Source: Pelecanus crispus (lineage: Eukaryota; Chordata; Aves; Pelecaniformes; Pelecanidae). From it: a stretch of 64,000 nt of DNA. The notes under the pieces are model-generated. The model had not been told where the DNA came from and did not search any database. It saw only the letters and a list, made by a program, of their open reading frames with translations. Both the position numbers and the translations under genes were made by a program. This document shows, piece by piece, positions 1 through 13,914 of the stretch. Positions within the stretch are counted from its first letter, which is position 1; every line of letters begins with the position of its first letter. The DNA lies in assembly GCF_030463565.1 (NCBI RefSeq), contig NC_134655.1, forward strand, positions 3,050,372-3,114,371, written 5' to 3'.

Positions 1-2995
1 TTGAAATGCATTAGGAACATAAGCAAAAACCTTTTTCCAGAAACTGTTATTGGTACAAAATACTTTTTTTTTTTTTTTAATATATAAACAGCTTGAGTCC
101 TAAACTTAACCAGATGGAAACGTGCCTACAAAGAGTTGGATCTAATTCAGAAGAGACTGACAGCCAACAGATGAGCCAATTTAGACCATCCTATGCCAAA
201 AATGGTCAATCATGTTATCTTATGTGTGACTCTACTCTGGCAGATGCCAACTCTATCCAAACAACTTCAAGCATCTTTTTGGAAGACAGGATTATTTTAC
301 ACACACTTTAAAAAAAATCATAATAATGCTTGATTTTTCTGGAAACATTCCACTTAGTTTCAGCATTTTCACAAGAGGTTTTTATTAACTTATTTTAAGG
401 GTAAATCTTTTTTTTTATAGCCTCCTAACAGAATAAACGCTTTCCAATCCAACAAAGACTGATTAAAAAAATACTAAATTGCAGTTCAGTGACAGTCCCC
501 AATTTATTTAAACATTAATAAAAGGAAAGCTTTACACCTGTGCAAACCCATTTAGCTTCTTTCTTAAGGCAAAATGTTTACTTTCAAAAACACAAAGAAA
601 CACGACAGTAAGTACAGATTAAATGTACTTCCCGCATCCCTCATCATCTTCCCCAAAATGAAGACTAAAGTTAAAATTAAAGGACTTTTTTTTTTTATGG
701 TGAGTGATTACAACCAAGGCTTTTTTTTAAATTTTGTAATTCATAATCTCTCAGTGAATTTTTTTTTTTCCCCCTACCTTCCAGAAGACATTGACAGATA
801 CGCTGTTAATTTGCCTCGCACTGCAACAGGAAAGGACCTCCTCCTCTGCCTCCGCTGTGAGCTATACACTCCTCCTCTAGGGAATATAGCACAGGTATGC
901 TTACTTTTTTTCCTTCTTGCCCCTAATTTGAATGACAATAGTCAAAAAGGGGAAAAAGCACTTATTCAGTTATTTGCCCATCCTCATGGCATCGGACCAT
1001 TCAATTCATTCTCCAGTGCGGCACATAACCTGTATTTAAGCCCTGTATCTGCTGTCAGCTTAGTCTCTGTTTAAACTTGGTCTGAATTTTAGCTTCACAC
1101 TAAAGCCCTAGGAGGTCTCAGGCGATGAGATTTCTCTACCTGTTAGACTGAAAGCTGCAGAAACCAGCGTAAACACTTAGTAGATCATCATCTTTCACAG
1201 GACGCCTTGAAAGGCCACATTTAACAAGATTAACATCCTCAAATCTGTTGTTTCCAGAGAGAATAATGCAACCTTTTCTTCCAAACAAGAGGGCAGCAGT
1301 TCTGCCAGATAGCCTGTAGTTTGGGTGTCTTCTTGACAATCGCACACAAAGTTGCAATTTCATTTTCCATTTGTAGGGTAGGTAATTGCAGTGCCTGTGT
1401 GAAGGAACAGTACCTGGTGTGGCATAAGGGAGCCGGGCAATTATCTACAGGGCTTACGGCAAGGTCTCAATTTCCAACCTTTTTATAGTGTCTTTTGTGA
1501 TGACAGTCCCAAGATTTTGAGATCCACAGACATTAATCTAGACTGAAGTCTAGACATCTGCAAGGTTTTAGAGATCTTCCTCACAGGACAAATATATATT
1601 CTCAGCTGTGTGATTATTTTTTCATTGTTCCTGCTTCTCTTCAAAAAGACAGTGTCAAGCTGCGTGTGACCGGAGAGCCTGACTGTAGGTGTGGACGTTG
1701 CACTTCAGGCAATTCTCACAGAAAGGTTCAGTCACATTGAAAAGATTCACGTACGCACTTCCTGGTCATACAACATGCAGTTTTCGGCTGATGAACACAC
1801 CGGGGTTTAGGTAAACACATCAAACTGCTCACATCAAACTTTTCCCTAACTAGTCCTAGCTGGTTTGTAGATTACATTGTTCTTGTACCTTGGCAGCATG
1901 TTGGGCTCCACTCTAGAACCATTCTAAGATGTTTCAGCTAATCCTTACCGAGCCGTAGTATTTTTGACACTTTCAGAAAGAGACCACCACATCAAACGGT
2001 GTGATATGCTGCGGACTGATCCACAAAAATCGGTTTCCAGTCTGCGCCGGGGAGCAGCTTCGAGGCAACTCATCGGTAGGATCAGAGATGCTCTGAACCA
2101 ATCTGCCCCAAGGCTGGTGAGAAGGTCTGGAGCCCTTGGAAAGAACCACGAACTGCTGGGGAAGCTCTTGGAGAGAACAGAAAGTTAAATTTTATCACCT
2201 AGGTAGATTGGGGGTTTTTAAATGATTAGTTCGTTTCCTCTGTTTATGGATAGCAAGTCAGCGGGTAAAGAAACATATTAGTCAGCCACAACCAGGCTGA
2301 TCGCAGCTTTTCTTCAGTTCTAGATAAACATCTGGCTGAGTAGCGAGAGGCAGCTTAGACAGTGCCAAGGGCTTCCCTTCACATTCTTGTTACTGTACGC
2401 GTAGCTGTTGCCCACCTCTGATCTGCGATTCAAAAAACTGCGTTGGCAACAGTTGGGGGATTCAGCAGGTACACTTTTTTCTACGGCCATGTTCTTTTTT
2501 GCACCTATTTTAAAGACGAGCGCTGGCTGAGTTTAGTTGTCTGTGTTGCCACTACCTGGTAAACCAAGGTTTTCTTCCGTTTCTGTGCAGCCGCTCTAAC
2601 AGGGCTTAAAGCAGGTTCAGTCATGAGGACTTTAGGGCAAGTGTGCATTAAAACAAGTAGATGTTACCTACAAAATACATCATAGAGGAAACGTTCCACT
2701 GCGAGGAACCATATGCTTCAGTCACCGGGCATAACAAACTCATCCAGCAAGGAACCTTTTCTTGTAGAAAGACACAGCTCTTCTACTTGGTTGGTCACAC
2801 TTACACATCTTGCATGTTCAGGGCTTTCTACACTTAGATGACATACGTGCACCCGTGAGTTTCCACCTCTTCTAACGCTGCCTGTTTCATTTCAAATTGC
2901 CCCTGAGTTGCTTTAAGCCATAATGCCACTAGCCTGGGTTCGCTTCCCATGTAGACAGCACTGGTCATGTCAAAGCACTCAACAGCAAGGACTTA
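1..2995. other. Left flank, no recognised gene
   Basis: AT-rich with scattered T runs. Open frames at 574-1074 (+), 1136-1363 (-) and 1964-2188 (+) match no family I know. A segment at 785-894 (+) has exon-like borders and is treated as an observation only. Confidence 0.5.
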
Positions 2996-3425
2996 GAATC
3001 ACAGAATCGTTTAGGTTGGAAAAGACCTTTAAGATCATCAAGTCCAACCATTAACCTAACACTACCAAGTCCACCACTAAACCAATTAAGGGGAGAGTAA
3101 TAATTAATGTCAGGTTTCCTGGCTTGGTGGCTGGATTATTTTTAATGAAAGCAAAAACTAGGAATCATTACGGTTGGAAAGGCCCTCTAAGATCATCAGT
3201 CCGACCATCAACCCAACACCACCATGCCCGCTAAACCATGTCCCCAAGTGCCACGTCTGCCCGTTTTTTGAACACTTCCAGGGATGGGGACTCCACCACC
3301 TCTCTGGGCAGCCTGTTCCTGTTCCTGATCCCCCTTTCCGTGAAGAAATTTCTCCTAATATCCAATCTAAATCTCCCCCGGTGCAGCTTGAGCCCATTTC
3401 CTCTCGTCCTATCGCTAACTACTTG
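2996..3425 (-). mobile_element. CR1 LINE fragment, twin-tailed type (copy 1)
   Basis: Reverse-oriented CR1 3' end. It starts with the inverted tail (AGAATCACAGAATC), passes through the fixed spacer containing the complement of CCAAGCCAGGAAACATG, then a second inverted CR1 3' end and part of the CR1 3' region up to the segment reading CCCATTTCCTCTCGTCC. It is 5'-truncated, as most CR1 copies are. Confidence 0.9.
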
Positions 3426-6400
3426 ACTTCATGAGGTTCCTCTCATCTACTCTTCTGCTCCCTGCGAAGTTCATAGGCTATTTTCCCTTCATTATCTCCT
3501 GCAGTCGGAGAGGAATAATCTGTTGGGTAACTTCTTTTTAATCTGGCTCAAAGCGTTAAGAACGTGTCATGGTCATTTATATAGAAATTCACCTGAATGA
3601 CAACATGGGGCCTTGAGGAAGACTTTTGGCTCCCACTTTGGAACACGACCACTCCATTTCCATGAAACACCACTCGCATCTCACTACAGTCAATAGGAAT
3701 AAAAACAAGTGCGTTTAACAGATGTCACAGCTTCCAGATTGTCACAGCTTTCCAACATTTTCTAGTTGATCGTTATTATAAGATTCCTGTAAGTCACCAG
3801 CCAGCAATGCAGCCCCTTACTCTGCTCATCATCTTCCGACCGATGACGTGAGCTGTCAGACTGTAAACTCACAAGCTGTCAAATAGCTATAATTTGCAGA
3901 TTTAGTAAAAGAGCTTAACCTTCCTTTGAGCAAAGTACTTAAGAGATGTATTCAGGGGAATTTAAGGTCTGTGAAAGTCTGTACAGTTTTCTAGTTAGAA
4001 CAGGATCTCCACAGCACAGCTCAAATGTCGGTAAAGCAGCTTTGGTCTAAATCAGAGACTGCCATTAGACATGAGCTTATATTCCTACTGAATGAATTTC
4101 CACAGAGACTTTAATATCTGAGTCTAAAAACGTAGCCATTTGTAGGATTTGCTTTTCTAGACACCTCTTAGAATCACTTGGACATTTGCTAGAACTTGAC
4201 TACATTCCAGACGAATAAACAACAGCTAGAAAGTTTTGGGCCTGAAATCAAAATAAAACATAACCCACAAAATAACGAACCCCACAAAGTAATCAACAGA
4301 AAATGCTTTTTGTCAGCTGCTGGGGCTGATCATGTATTGAAAAGTAGTTTTTTGTATTTCCCTTTTGTTTTCACACGTGTTATTTGCATTTGACTTGCTG
4401 TCGATTACTCCTATGCTATTTATGCTAGGTGCTCTTTCCGACAATGCAATCCACCCTCGGTCGTTTCCTGTTCCTCCTTTTATTAACTGTGGTCTGTGTT
4501 TCTATTTAATACATATATATGCTCTCAGGGCTTGATGGTGTGGCATGACAGCTTTATCTGTATGAATTAGGAGTTCGGAGTGTTACTCACTTGTGAATTA
4601 CATACACGTCTCCTACGAGAAGATAAAAAGTGTTTTAAATGCACCACCCCGGTGCATGTTGTACACAAGGCGTGCATTACAGGCTGTTGTGTGGATAAAT
4701 ACTTTCCAGATCGTGGCCCAGAGCTGTTACCTCATGGAAGTATCCAGCTAAATCTGACAGAATTACGGTAACTAATGTGCAAACCTATGACGCAAAATGC
4801 ACAAAGGAGGCCTTAGAAATCTTTAAGCAACTTACAGCCACTTTTTGGTACAAAACATTTTGTGACTTGAGAATCTAATACCTGATGGAAATTCCAGCCA
4901 CCAATTTTGCTGGGAGCACTGCTGAGGCAACGGCAACCGCTTTTAAAAAAACTAACGTTCTGCATGCTGCTAGTGTGTACAGGAAACCTCTTGTTTAGTG
5001 ACAGCTAAACCTTGCCCACGCTGAGGTTCAGGAGGTAAAATTTTAGCTGTGGAGTTCTACATTTGGTGAAGGAAGGTTCCCGTGGTCAGCTGGGGATTTC
5101 CAACATCAAAAATTCCAGGGGACTGATAAGAAAGCAGAAGGCTAATGGGGACCGAGTTCCATTGCCTCCACGTACTGCAGCGCTACAGCACCCAAACGCG
5201 CAGTTCAGCGGACAGGTATGCTCTTTGCAGCAGCGCTAAGCAGAAATACAGGGTTCTGGTAAGCGCTAATTTTCAGCAGACGTGACATTCAAAATCATTC
5301 TTTCCACGCCGCGAGAACCGTGTGCGTGCCCCACTCTCTGCGAAGCGATCTCTGGCCATTTTGGAAGCGCTGCTATGTAACGTGAGCACACAGAGCCGCT
5401 ACTGAAAAGGAGATGCCTGTACAACCCGAATAATACATAAGGCACAGCGGACAAAAGACAGCAGCGAGTTGGCTGCTGTTACCAGCTTCCTCCGATTTCA
5501 GGCCACCTGCCTGCCCAAACTGGAACAAGCAGACGCCGCGGCAGAGCTCCCCAAGCAGCGTTTCGTAAAGCAAAGCTCTCCCCGCAAGACGAGAGGTCCA
5601 AAGGGAGCACGAGGGCCTTCGCTGTGCCGCGTCCCATCCCACTGAGGTGAGCCGATAAGGTCCTGAGAGGCGGCACTCCTCCACAGCACCCGAGGGGAAA
5701 AAGCCCAGCCCTCGGACAGAAGCTGCTAATGTCTCCTCGGGTTTATAGCCAGGAAATATTTCAGGGACAATTACAGCCCCGATGTGGCGAGAGGGGAGGA
5801 AGAGGAGGCAACAGAGCAAAGTAAGGCTGTCTCTAAGGAGAAGTGATCAGCTTGCATGCAAAGCTGCAAGGAAAACTCCTGCAAGCGGACGCTGTTACGT
5901 GAGGCCAAGATTAGCATTCAAAGTTTGCAGTTAAGGGATTGAATTTAGAAAATCTTCCTTCCCCCGCTAGCCCAAATTCACCTCTCCGAATTTCTCTTCT
6001 TCTGACATTTATATTTAAATACTGTAAAATACTGAAAAACAAAAAAGTCACTGCATTGTACAACTTAAGGTCACTAATTTATTTTTACCCGAGAAACTTA
6101 GGAAACACCATTTGCTCACACAAACGACGTTTTCAGTAACATCCACTATAGTCACTCTGTGGTCTACGCACATCACACACCACTAAACACGAAGTGATTC
6201 CCGCCACACCCTCAAAGATAAACTTCAGGTGTTCCGTGACACAATTTTTCAGGTTACTAATCCTTTCAAATTCCTCCCAGTCTCCACTTTTAACAAGTCT
6301 CAGATCTGTACGTGCACTTTACACGTGCACAGAAGTCCGGATTCAACCATTACAAAGTCTAAAGTCTGCCAAAAATCTTTCTCTTGTTAATGCTACAGAT

Positions 6401-8009
6401 GTTTGCGATGCCTACAGCCTGGCCAAATACACTAGACTTTCATCTAGTTCACACCTCAGCTTCCCCACGTCAGTGGCAGTGCATTACTACTCCGCATTTC
6501 AGTTCTTTCGCTTAACTTGCTAACATTTCAGAAGCTGTTTCTCAGAGCTTCCTTCCAGCAGGGACGATAGGACCGTCCTAAGACTTGACCTGGTGCGTAT
6601 TTTTTTGGCGAGGTCTTACGCACGCCAAACCCATTACCAGCATAATCCATAATACCTGGACTTTGGAATAAACCAACACCAAGTTCGCACAAGGCAGAAG
6701 GAACAACCCCAGCCTAAAATGCTTTTGCCTCGTGCTCTTCCCCCTCCCTTGTACCCTGCCAAATAGCCTGGATTGCTTGAATCACGCAAGTAACAGTGTT
6801 GAGAAGCGAGGTCACTCGTTACCTTTTACAAATTCTGCAAACGGCTCTTTTTCCCAGAAAACAGTCCCTGGTTTTAACTGTAGCTAAGCTCCATCTTTCA
6901 CTCATGTTCTTCAAAAGCCAGCAAGTTTTTCAAATCACTGAAGAAACAAAGATTTGTACACCCCTGTGTGAAAATACATAGGCACGTATTTCCATTTTTA
7001 AAAAGCTGCATCGCCCGTTTCATAATCCAGGCATCAACTGTACTTGAAACGTTCGTTCCAAATTACAGACTGACCTTCACATTCCATTTTCTCTACCTAG
7101 CGTAAAATGGAAACTTTCCATCTTTTCAACCTCCACTTCTCTAAATATTTGTTGGTGTACACACAAGGCCAGTAAGATCTTCAGGTGACACCTGCAGAGC
7201 ACTTTACATTGCATTCAAAGGACGCAAGCTGGTATATCGTGTTTCAGCCTGTTTGTTCCTCTCCATAACGGAGGGGAAAAACTTCTCTCCTTTTCCCTCT
7301 CTCCTCTCCAGGATAAGGCTGATAGCTTTACAAGACACGTTTTAAGTTGATGTGACATAAATGCTTTACTTGACAATTTTATAAAGGGCTACAAAGCATT
7401 GAAAATGGGAAATGAAATGTGGGGGAGCCGAGATGTCACATTAATCTTTCAACTTTGGGGATGCTATTTTAAATTCTGCCCTAAGACACTAGTAAAAATG
7501 CCTTTTTCCTCTTTTTTTTTTTTTTTTAATTAATAAATCTGCTGGGCAGCTTCGTACAATTGACACTTCTCATCTGGGAGAGATCCTGCATGGAAACACT
7601 AAGGTGACTACGGTCACGACTACACCGCAGCTGTGGAGGACTCGCACAGCAGCTCTGCGAATTCACAGATTTAATTACGCACGCAAACCCTACTCCATCA
7701 GCCCTGCTTCCACACGCGCCCAGTGACTCGAAAGAAAGTTAATCACAATTTACTCTCCTGGGACACGCCTTAAAGTCTATTTAGCAAGCTACCTTTAGCC
7801 TAGCGTGCAGCTTGCCAGCACAGCCTGCGATACCTCATGGAAAGAGGATCGTAATGGGGCTGGCCAAACGTCCAGCTAGACAAGCGCTTTGTGATGGACG
7901 CCAGCCACCCGGTTTTTAGGCTCATTTCTTAAGCATCCACAGGACAAAACAGAGCAATACTTCCCCTTGTACACACAGCAACACGCAGCGACGCTTCCAG
8001 GCCTGTCAG
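3426..8009. other. Intergenic, no recognised gene
   Basis: Ordinary unique sequence. The part at 5250-5820 is somewhat richer in GC and CpG and has a 148-codon minus frame without recognisable domain content; I do not call it a gene. A T run lies at about 7511-7526. Confidence 0.5.
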
Positions 8010-8400
8010 TCAGGGGAAGTTTAGGTTGGATATTAGGAAAAATTTCTTCTCGGAAAGAGTGGTCAAGCATTGGACCAGGCTGCCCAGAGAGGTGGGGGAG
8101 TCCCCATCCCTGGAGGGGTTCAAAAAACGGGCAGAGGTGGCACTTGGGGACATGGTTTAGTGGGCATGGGGGTGTTGGGTTGATGGTTGGAATGATGATC
8201 TTAGAGGCCCTTTCCAACCTTAGTGATTCCTAGTTTTTACGTTCATTAAAATTAATCCAGCCACCAAGCCAGGAAACATGAAATTGCTACTCTCCCCTTA
8301 ATTGGTTTAGTGGTGGACTTGGCAGTGTAGGTTAATGGTTGGACTGGATGATCTTAAAGGGCTTTTCCAACCTGAACGATTCTGTGATTCTATGATTCCA
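8010..8400 (+). mobile_element. CR1 LINE fragment, twin-tailed type (copy 2)
   Basis: The copy starts near GGGGAAGTTTAGGTTGGATA, includes AGGCTGCCCAGAGAGGTGGG and a first 3' end near 8225, then the common spacer and a second 3' end closing with ATTCTGTGATTCTATGATTC. Open frames on both strands here are CR1-derived artefacts. Confidence 0.92.
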
Positions 8401-11400
8401 GGCATCCGGCCGGTGCTTTGCCGGGCAACCATCAGCCTGCAGGCCTTCCCCTGGAGGACTCGGCTCTCGAGGCTTCTGTTGGTTTTCCAGGCTGCACAAA
8501 GCCCAGGCCTCTTCCCCGAGTTTAGTCACAGCATCTGCAGAAACTGATCAAAAGTCACATTAACAGGAATTTAAAAGATATTTTTCTGGGACTAACCGTT
8601 TTAAGGATTTTCTTAAAAAGAAAGCAGATCTACACACTGAAGTCAAGAAGTAGCCGAATTGTAGAATATCCGTTCTACAGGCTGCTCAGACACCTACAAT
8701 TTACCTCCCTCGCTATTTCCTCAATAACATCACCATTTCCCTAATAAGACAACTACACGTCACGGTACTGCCACATCACAACACTTTTTAAAAAACACAA
8801 TTATTCTTTTAGAACAATGCCCTGGCTCCTTCCAAGAAACCCGACAAACTCTTCAGCACGCAGTTCAGAAAAGCGTCCGGTGGCCACCAAATCTCCCGTC
8901 CTGTGCGCAGGCCAGGACCATAAATTTCCAGCAGATGTCAGGATTGACGGTGGGGAGGACTGTTGAGATGCTCAACTAACCAAAATAAACGTAATTGGAA
9001 ATTTTTCACTGGGAAGCAGCACATAATCGATAGAATACTAAATTGTCACTTCTGCAACCATTGTTTGAACACAGATGGGATGTTAAATGAGCGTGGTAAC
9101 CTCAAAATGATACCTAATTTATGTGAAGATTATAAAATGCTGCATTTGTAATTACTGGTTTCCTTGATGCACACAGACAACTCAAATTAGCACTAATAGA
9201 AGTTATATGTATACATGAAGAAAAAAAACAAACAAACAAACCCCATATTCCCATTATAGCTCTTTCCCCTCAAAAATTAATGACTTTTTTGTCAGTAAAC
9301 ATTTCTGGAGTATTCCTGCACAGTATCATTACAAGATTTAAAGATTTAGCAAATGAACCTTTAGAAACAACAGCTGGAAGTTCATCCAGTCACACTTGGA
9401 AAAAAAACCCCAGCCTGCTCCAGGATCGGCCGTGCATTCATTCCAGACGTGCAGCGCACTTCGCGAGACCATGCGGAGCTCGGTGGCAATGGCTTGGAGA
9501 CAGAGTGACAGCAGGATCGGTGGCTATTGTAGCTCAGATCGATACGGGGCAAGTGCATTAGAAGAACTATCAAAATTACGTGTAAATAAAAAAAACCCAA
9601 CCCACAAACACTTCCTGCTTTCTCATTTGATAATAAGAAACCAGAGTTACGGCCGCACACAAAAGAAATCCAGTCAGTAATCAGACACAATGTCACGTCA
9701 AGGGCTCAAGCGAATTCTTAAAACACATCTATTGTTTGCAAGTTAAGAGTTTACATTGAAAATTGTTAAAAGCTTGACCGTTTCTTACTTTAAAATACCG
9801 TATTTTTATCATTCTCATCAGCACGACGCATCTAACACGAGTGCTCTTCATGGGGTTCTGCAGCTCCGCACGCTGAAAATCAAGGGGATATAAAAGCTGA
9901 GTGGGGACAGAATTCAGGTGCGCTGCATGAACTCACCTTTGTGATCCATCGGCTGGAATTTGGTTGCCTTGTGCTAACCCACACCCCCATAATTTGTTAC
10001 CACCTTCACTGTCATTACCAAGCACCGCAAACGATCGCTTTCACTAAAAAGGCCAATCCAAAGCTTCCTGAGTGGAAGAGCCACGCTCCCCTAGCTGGTA
10101 TTAAAATCACTGCTATTCATATTCCATGCCAGCGAGCGATTGTTTCCTCTGGAAATTGCTGCAAAGCTGGAAGAGCCATTTTGACAGGACACCCATTTCT
10201 ATTCACAAAGATAAATCCTTTATTTAGTAATAATTATCTATACACAGGTGAACAACAGGAGTCAGGGTAAGAAGCCTTCCAGCAGAATGTTTACACACTA
10301 TGATCTTAAACCAGCTTTTTTTGTTGTTCTTGAACATCTATCATCTTCCTGTACAATGTAAATTTTACATTTCCATTCTGAAAAGAAACTTGAACGTAAT
10401 TTAGAATCTCAGTGTTAAGAGATGTAGGTAACTACTAATCCATGTAACGGAACTGCTGAGAGTAAACCGCGGGATCACCTACAAGTAGCAACTTAGGAAT
10501 TTCCATTTGTAGAAAGCAAAACAACCTCCCCACCAACCACTACTGAAGTTTGCTGACTCGGGAGGTTAGAATAGCCAAAATTCTCTGTGTTGTCTTCATA
10601 GCCTGTGCCTAGCAAGTTTTCACATGGGAATTAAAATGAAATTCTGTAAGTTCATAGTTAATAGATGACTGTACGCTGCAAGAAGCAGCCCCCTTTTAAC
10701 GTCCATTTTTCACAAACACTTTCCTTTAAAAACAGAGAATGAAAGGGGAAAAAAGAATTAAATAGCTTTTTCCACTCTAAAATTGCAGACAAAGATTTTA
10801 TAATGGCAGTAGATGGCTTGAATTTTTAAAAACAACCAGCTAAACGTCCAGAATCTGAAAAGCTGCTGTTTAGAAAAGTGATGTTCCAGATTATAGAAGA
10901 GCAGAATTACCAAGATCCACAGAGGCTGTGAAAGAGCTCCAAAATAAATCCATTTTCTGTAAGAAACTGGGAGGCTTTTTAAAGCAATGCCATATATACT
11001 GTCTGGAGTCAGTGTGCTACAGCGAGAGCCGTGACTCCCATTCAGCGTTTTAAACGTCTGCTTCCAGGGGTGACACTTTGGAGTCATAGTATAGGAGTAA
11101 AAATAAATAAAAATAAAATTTAAAAACCCAACCAAACGAAAAGAGCACAAATTTTACTTTCTAGCAGACAAGAGAATCACCAAGTATTGCTACCGCTCCT
11201 GCGAGACGCCTGCTCCCCAGCAAAACGCAACGCTCAGCGTTTTGTTCTTGTTCGACAGAACCGTGCGAGGCTGCGGCAGCCGAGGATCCTGCTCGTCTGC
11301 AACTCCTCCGCTGCGCAACGACGACTTCTGCTTTTCTAGGAAGTTTTTCCCGTTTAACTTGGGAAAGTAACGGGGGGAGAAAAACCTTTTTGCTCTCATT

Positions 11401-12950
11401 AGAGTGACAATTCCCCCCCCCCCCCCCCATTTCTTATGTGTAGCTGCTAAGTTTACAATGGTGACGCCTATCTTTGTCACCGGTGTCCGAGAAGCCGCCA
11501 GCCAAGCATAGGGAGCCTTCAGCCAAGTGAAGCCACGAACAAGTCAGGAATGTTTACCTAGCAGCTCCACAACACAGGAAGTTTTCAGTCATCTCCAGAA
11601 ACTCACTGCAATTCTTGAAAACAAATATTCTACTGTATAGCTGGCCCCCGTTTTTAGGAAATGCCTTCCTCCCGGCATTCAGTTTGCGTAAAGTTGGACA
11701 AAGCTGCGGCACCCTGACTGGCATCAAAAATGACGGCAGAGGTAGGCAATGGCCTCGCAGCTGTATCAAACCCTTTACAGATTTAAACCGACATTGATCA
11801 TTTCTGGTATTTACCATCTGAAACCGGTCCCCATTCCAAACCTACAACGCCCAAGACTCCCAGAGTACTTGCAAAGTCCATCCCGAGCGATGAAATGCAT
11901 CAGCTTTGCGTCATCGCTCGTTCGTCTGAAAACTTCCCTTCACAAACACAATCGCACTTGGCATTAAAACGGCTTTTGCTTTCAGACAATTAAAAGATAA
12001 CGCCAGCTCCTGTGCTCTCTGCAGACAATTACTAGGATGTCTAAGCCCTGCGATACGGAAAACTGTTCATTGAGAAAAAACTTTTCCTCCATCTTTCAGA
12101 CCAGTGACATTTCTAATACTTGTGTCACAGGAAAAAAAAAAAAAACCCTTCAGGACTGAAATAATGCTATTTACAGCCTTGGTGCATTATCTGCTGCACG
12201 CAACGGCAGACAAATATTTAATTCCAAAACCTAGCTCTTGCAGGGTGGGGAGGGACACCGCTTTTTTTTTTTTATTAGCCACGATACAGGAAAGGGAGAT
12301 GCCTCATAAAAAGACTTTTTAATAAACCTTTGCTAACTGTTTGTGGCAGTTCAGAAATAACTGCATCTTTATAGTCAACCTCACTGCTGTCAGAAACTGA
12401 AAAAGGAGACAATTGGTGAAAACGGGGAAGACTGCAAGCTAGAAGAATTCTGAACTGTCGCTACATTAACAAGGCTTCACTTTGCTTCTGCACTCCAAGG
12501 ATAGAAACAAAAGTCCTTGCATTCGATACACTTTTAAAATAATTTTTAACCGGAGATTGATGCCAGGTTGGTTGGTTTTTTCCACACACCATTTTAAAAG
12601 AGAGAAAATGAGTGACTAGCAGAAAAGATAGCAAAGGTTTCACTCCCTTTAAGTTACTGTTCCTATATTTAGTTTCAGGGGAGGGTATAACACAAAAAAA
12701 TCCCCACTATTTGCAACTAAATTTCCAGAAGCACCAAATTCAGTGCTCTGTTAATTCCCACACTGAGAAACCTCGCATCTGATTTATAAACATAATTATA
12801 TCAGTGTAATTATACTGGCGTAATTCCCCAGGAAAAAACAAGTTATTTTTCAACATCCGAGAGAAAGATTTTTATTTTGAAATTCAACGTGAAGAATTAT
12901 ACCAGAATAACCAGTGATAAACAGACATGGTAAATCTCCCTGAAGAGGTA
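8401..12950. other. Intergenic, no recognised gene
   Basis: Unique sequence with short A/CAAA simple repeats (about 9222-9242) and the C16 run at 11413. Short CpG-containing patches near 9420-9540 and 11200-11320 carry overlapping short frames that match nothing I recognise. Confidence 0.5.
11413..11428. repeat. Run of 16 C
   Basis: Uninterrupted C16 (G16 on the minus strand). Such runs are prone to length error in sequencing. Confidence 0.9.
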
Positions 12951-13779
12951 AGGCCCACCGAAGCCGCTCTGTTTGCTCCTCTCAGCAGGATGGGGGAAAG
13001 AAAATACAACAAAAGGCTCGTGGGTCAAGGCAGGGACAGGGAGATCACTCGGTAATTACCATCACGGGCAAAACAGACTCGACTTGGGGAAATTCATTTA
13101 ATTTATTGCCAGTTAGAAGTCAGAGTAGGGTAATGAGAAAATAAAACCAAATCTTAAAACACTCCCCACCCCTCCCTTCTTCCTGCGCGCAACTCCACTC
13201 CCGATTTCTCTGCCCCCTCCCCACGATGGAGAATGGGGGTTGCGGTCAGTTCATCACGCGTCGTCTCTGCCGCTCCGTCCTCCACACGCTCTTCCCTGCT
13301 CCGGCACGGGCTTCCCCCGGGGTCCCAGCCTCCTTGGGGCACATCCCCTGCTCCGGCGTGGGCTCCTCCCCGGGTGCAGGGGGACCCCTGCTCCCTGGGG
13401 GCCTCCATGGGTGCAGGGCACAGCTGCCTCGCCATGGGCTGCACCCGGGGTGCAGGGGAATCTCTGCTCCGTGCCCGGAGCACCTCCTGCCCTCCTCCTG
13501 CACGGACCTGGGTGCCTGCAGGGCCGTTTCTCTCACACGTGCTCACTCCTCTCTCCCGCTGCTGTTTTTTCCAGCAGGCTTTTTTCCCCCTTCTTAAAAA
13601 TGTTATCCCAGAGGCGCTACCACCGTCGCGGATGGGCTCGGCCTCGGCCAGCGGTGGGTCCGTCTTGGAGCCGGCTGGCGTTGGCTCTGTCGGACACTGG
13701 GGAAGCTTCTGGCAGCTTCTCACAGAAGCCCCCCCTGTAGCCCCCTGCTACCAAAACCTTGCCACGCAAACCCAATACA
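12951..13779 (-). mobile_element. Avian LTR-type repeat (probable solo or truncated LTR)
   Basis: GC-rich element read on the minus strand, starting TGTATTGGGTTTGCGTGGCA and containing a purine-rich middle, short degenerate internal repeats, and an AATAAA at 13107-13102 followed by a TCTGTTTTG segment. I recognise this family from memory as a common avian endogenous-retrovirus LTR. The far end is diverged or truncated near 12951, and no internal retroviral coding region is visible. Long open frames here (for example 13154-13723 minus and 13233-13844 plus) come from base composition and are not genes. Confidence 0.6.
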
Positions 13780-13914
13780 CCTGTAGTGTCCTGCAAATCG
13801 CAAAGACTGAGGTTTCTTGGCACTGCAGAAGTTTTGACTATTGAAATGAGGAGATTATTACAGCAATGCTTTCAACATTAGCCAGGTCATTTTCTCATAC
13901 ATTAATGACATAAT

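Noticed and set aside
1964..2188. 74-codon plus-strand frame with many charged residues
   Set aside because: Opposite strand is also open over most of the length; no family recognised; no splice context.
5373..5819. 148-codon minus-strand frame in a GC-richer patch
   Set aside because: Overlapped by other frames, no recognised homology, no promoter or intron context.
13154..13844. Overlapping long frames on both strands (up to 203 codons)
   Set aside because: They lie inside the LTR-type repeat; frames open on both strands reflect high GC content.
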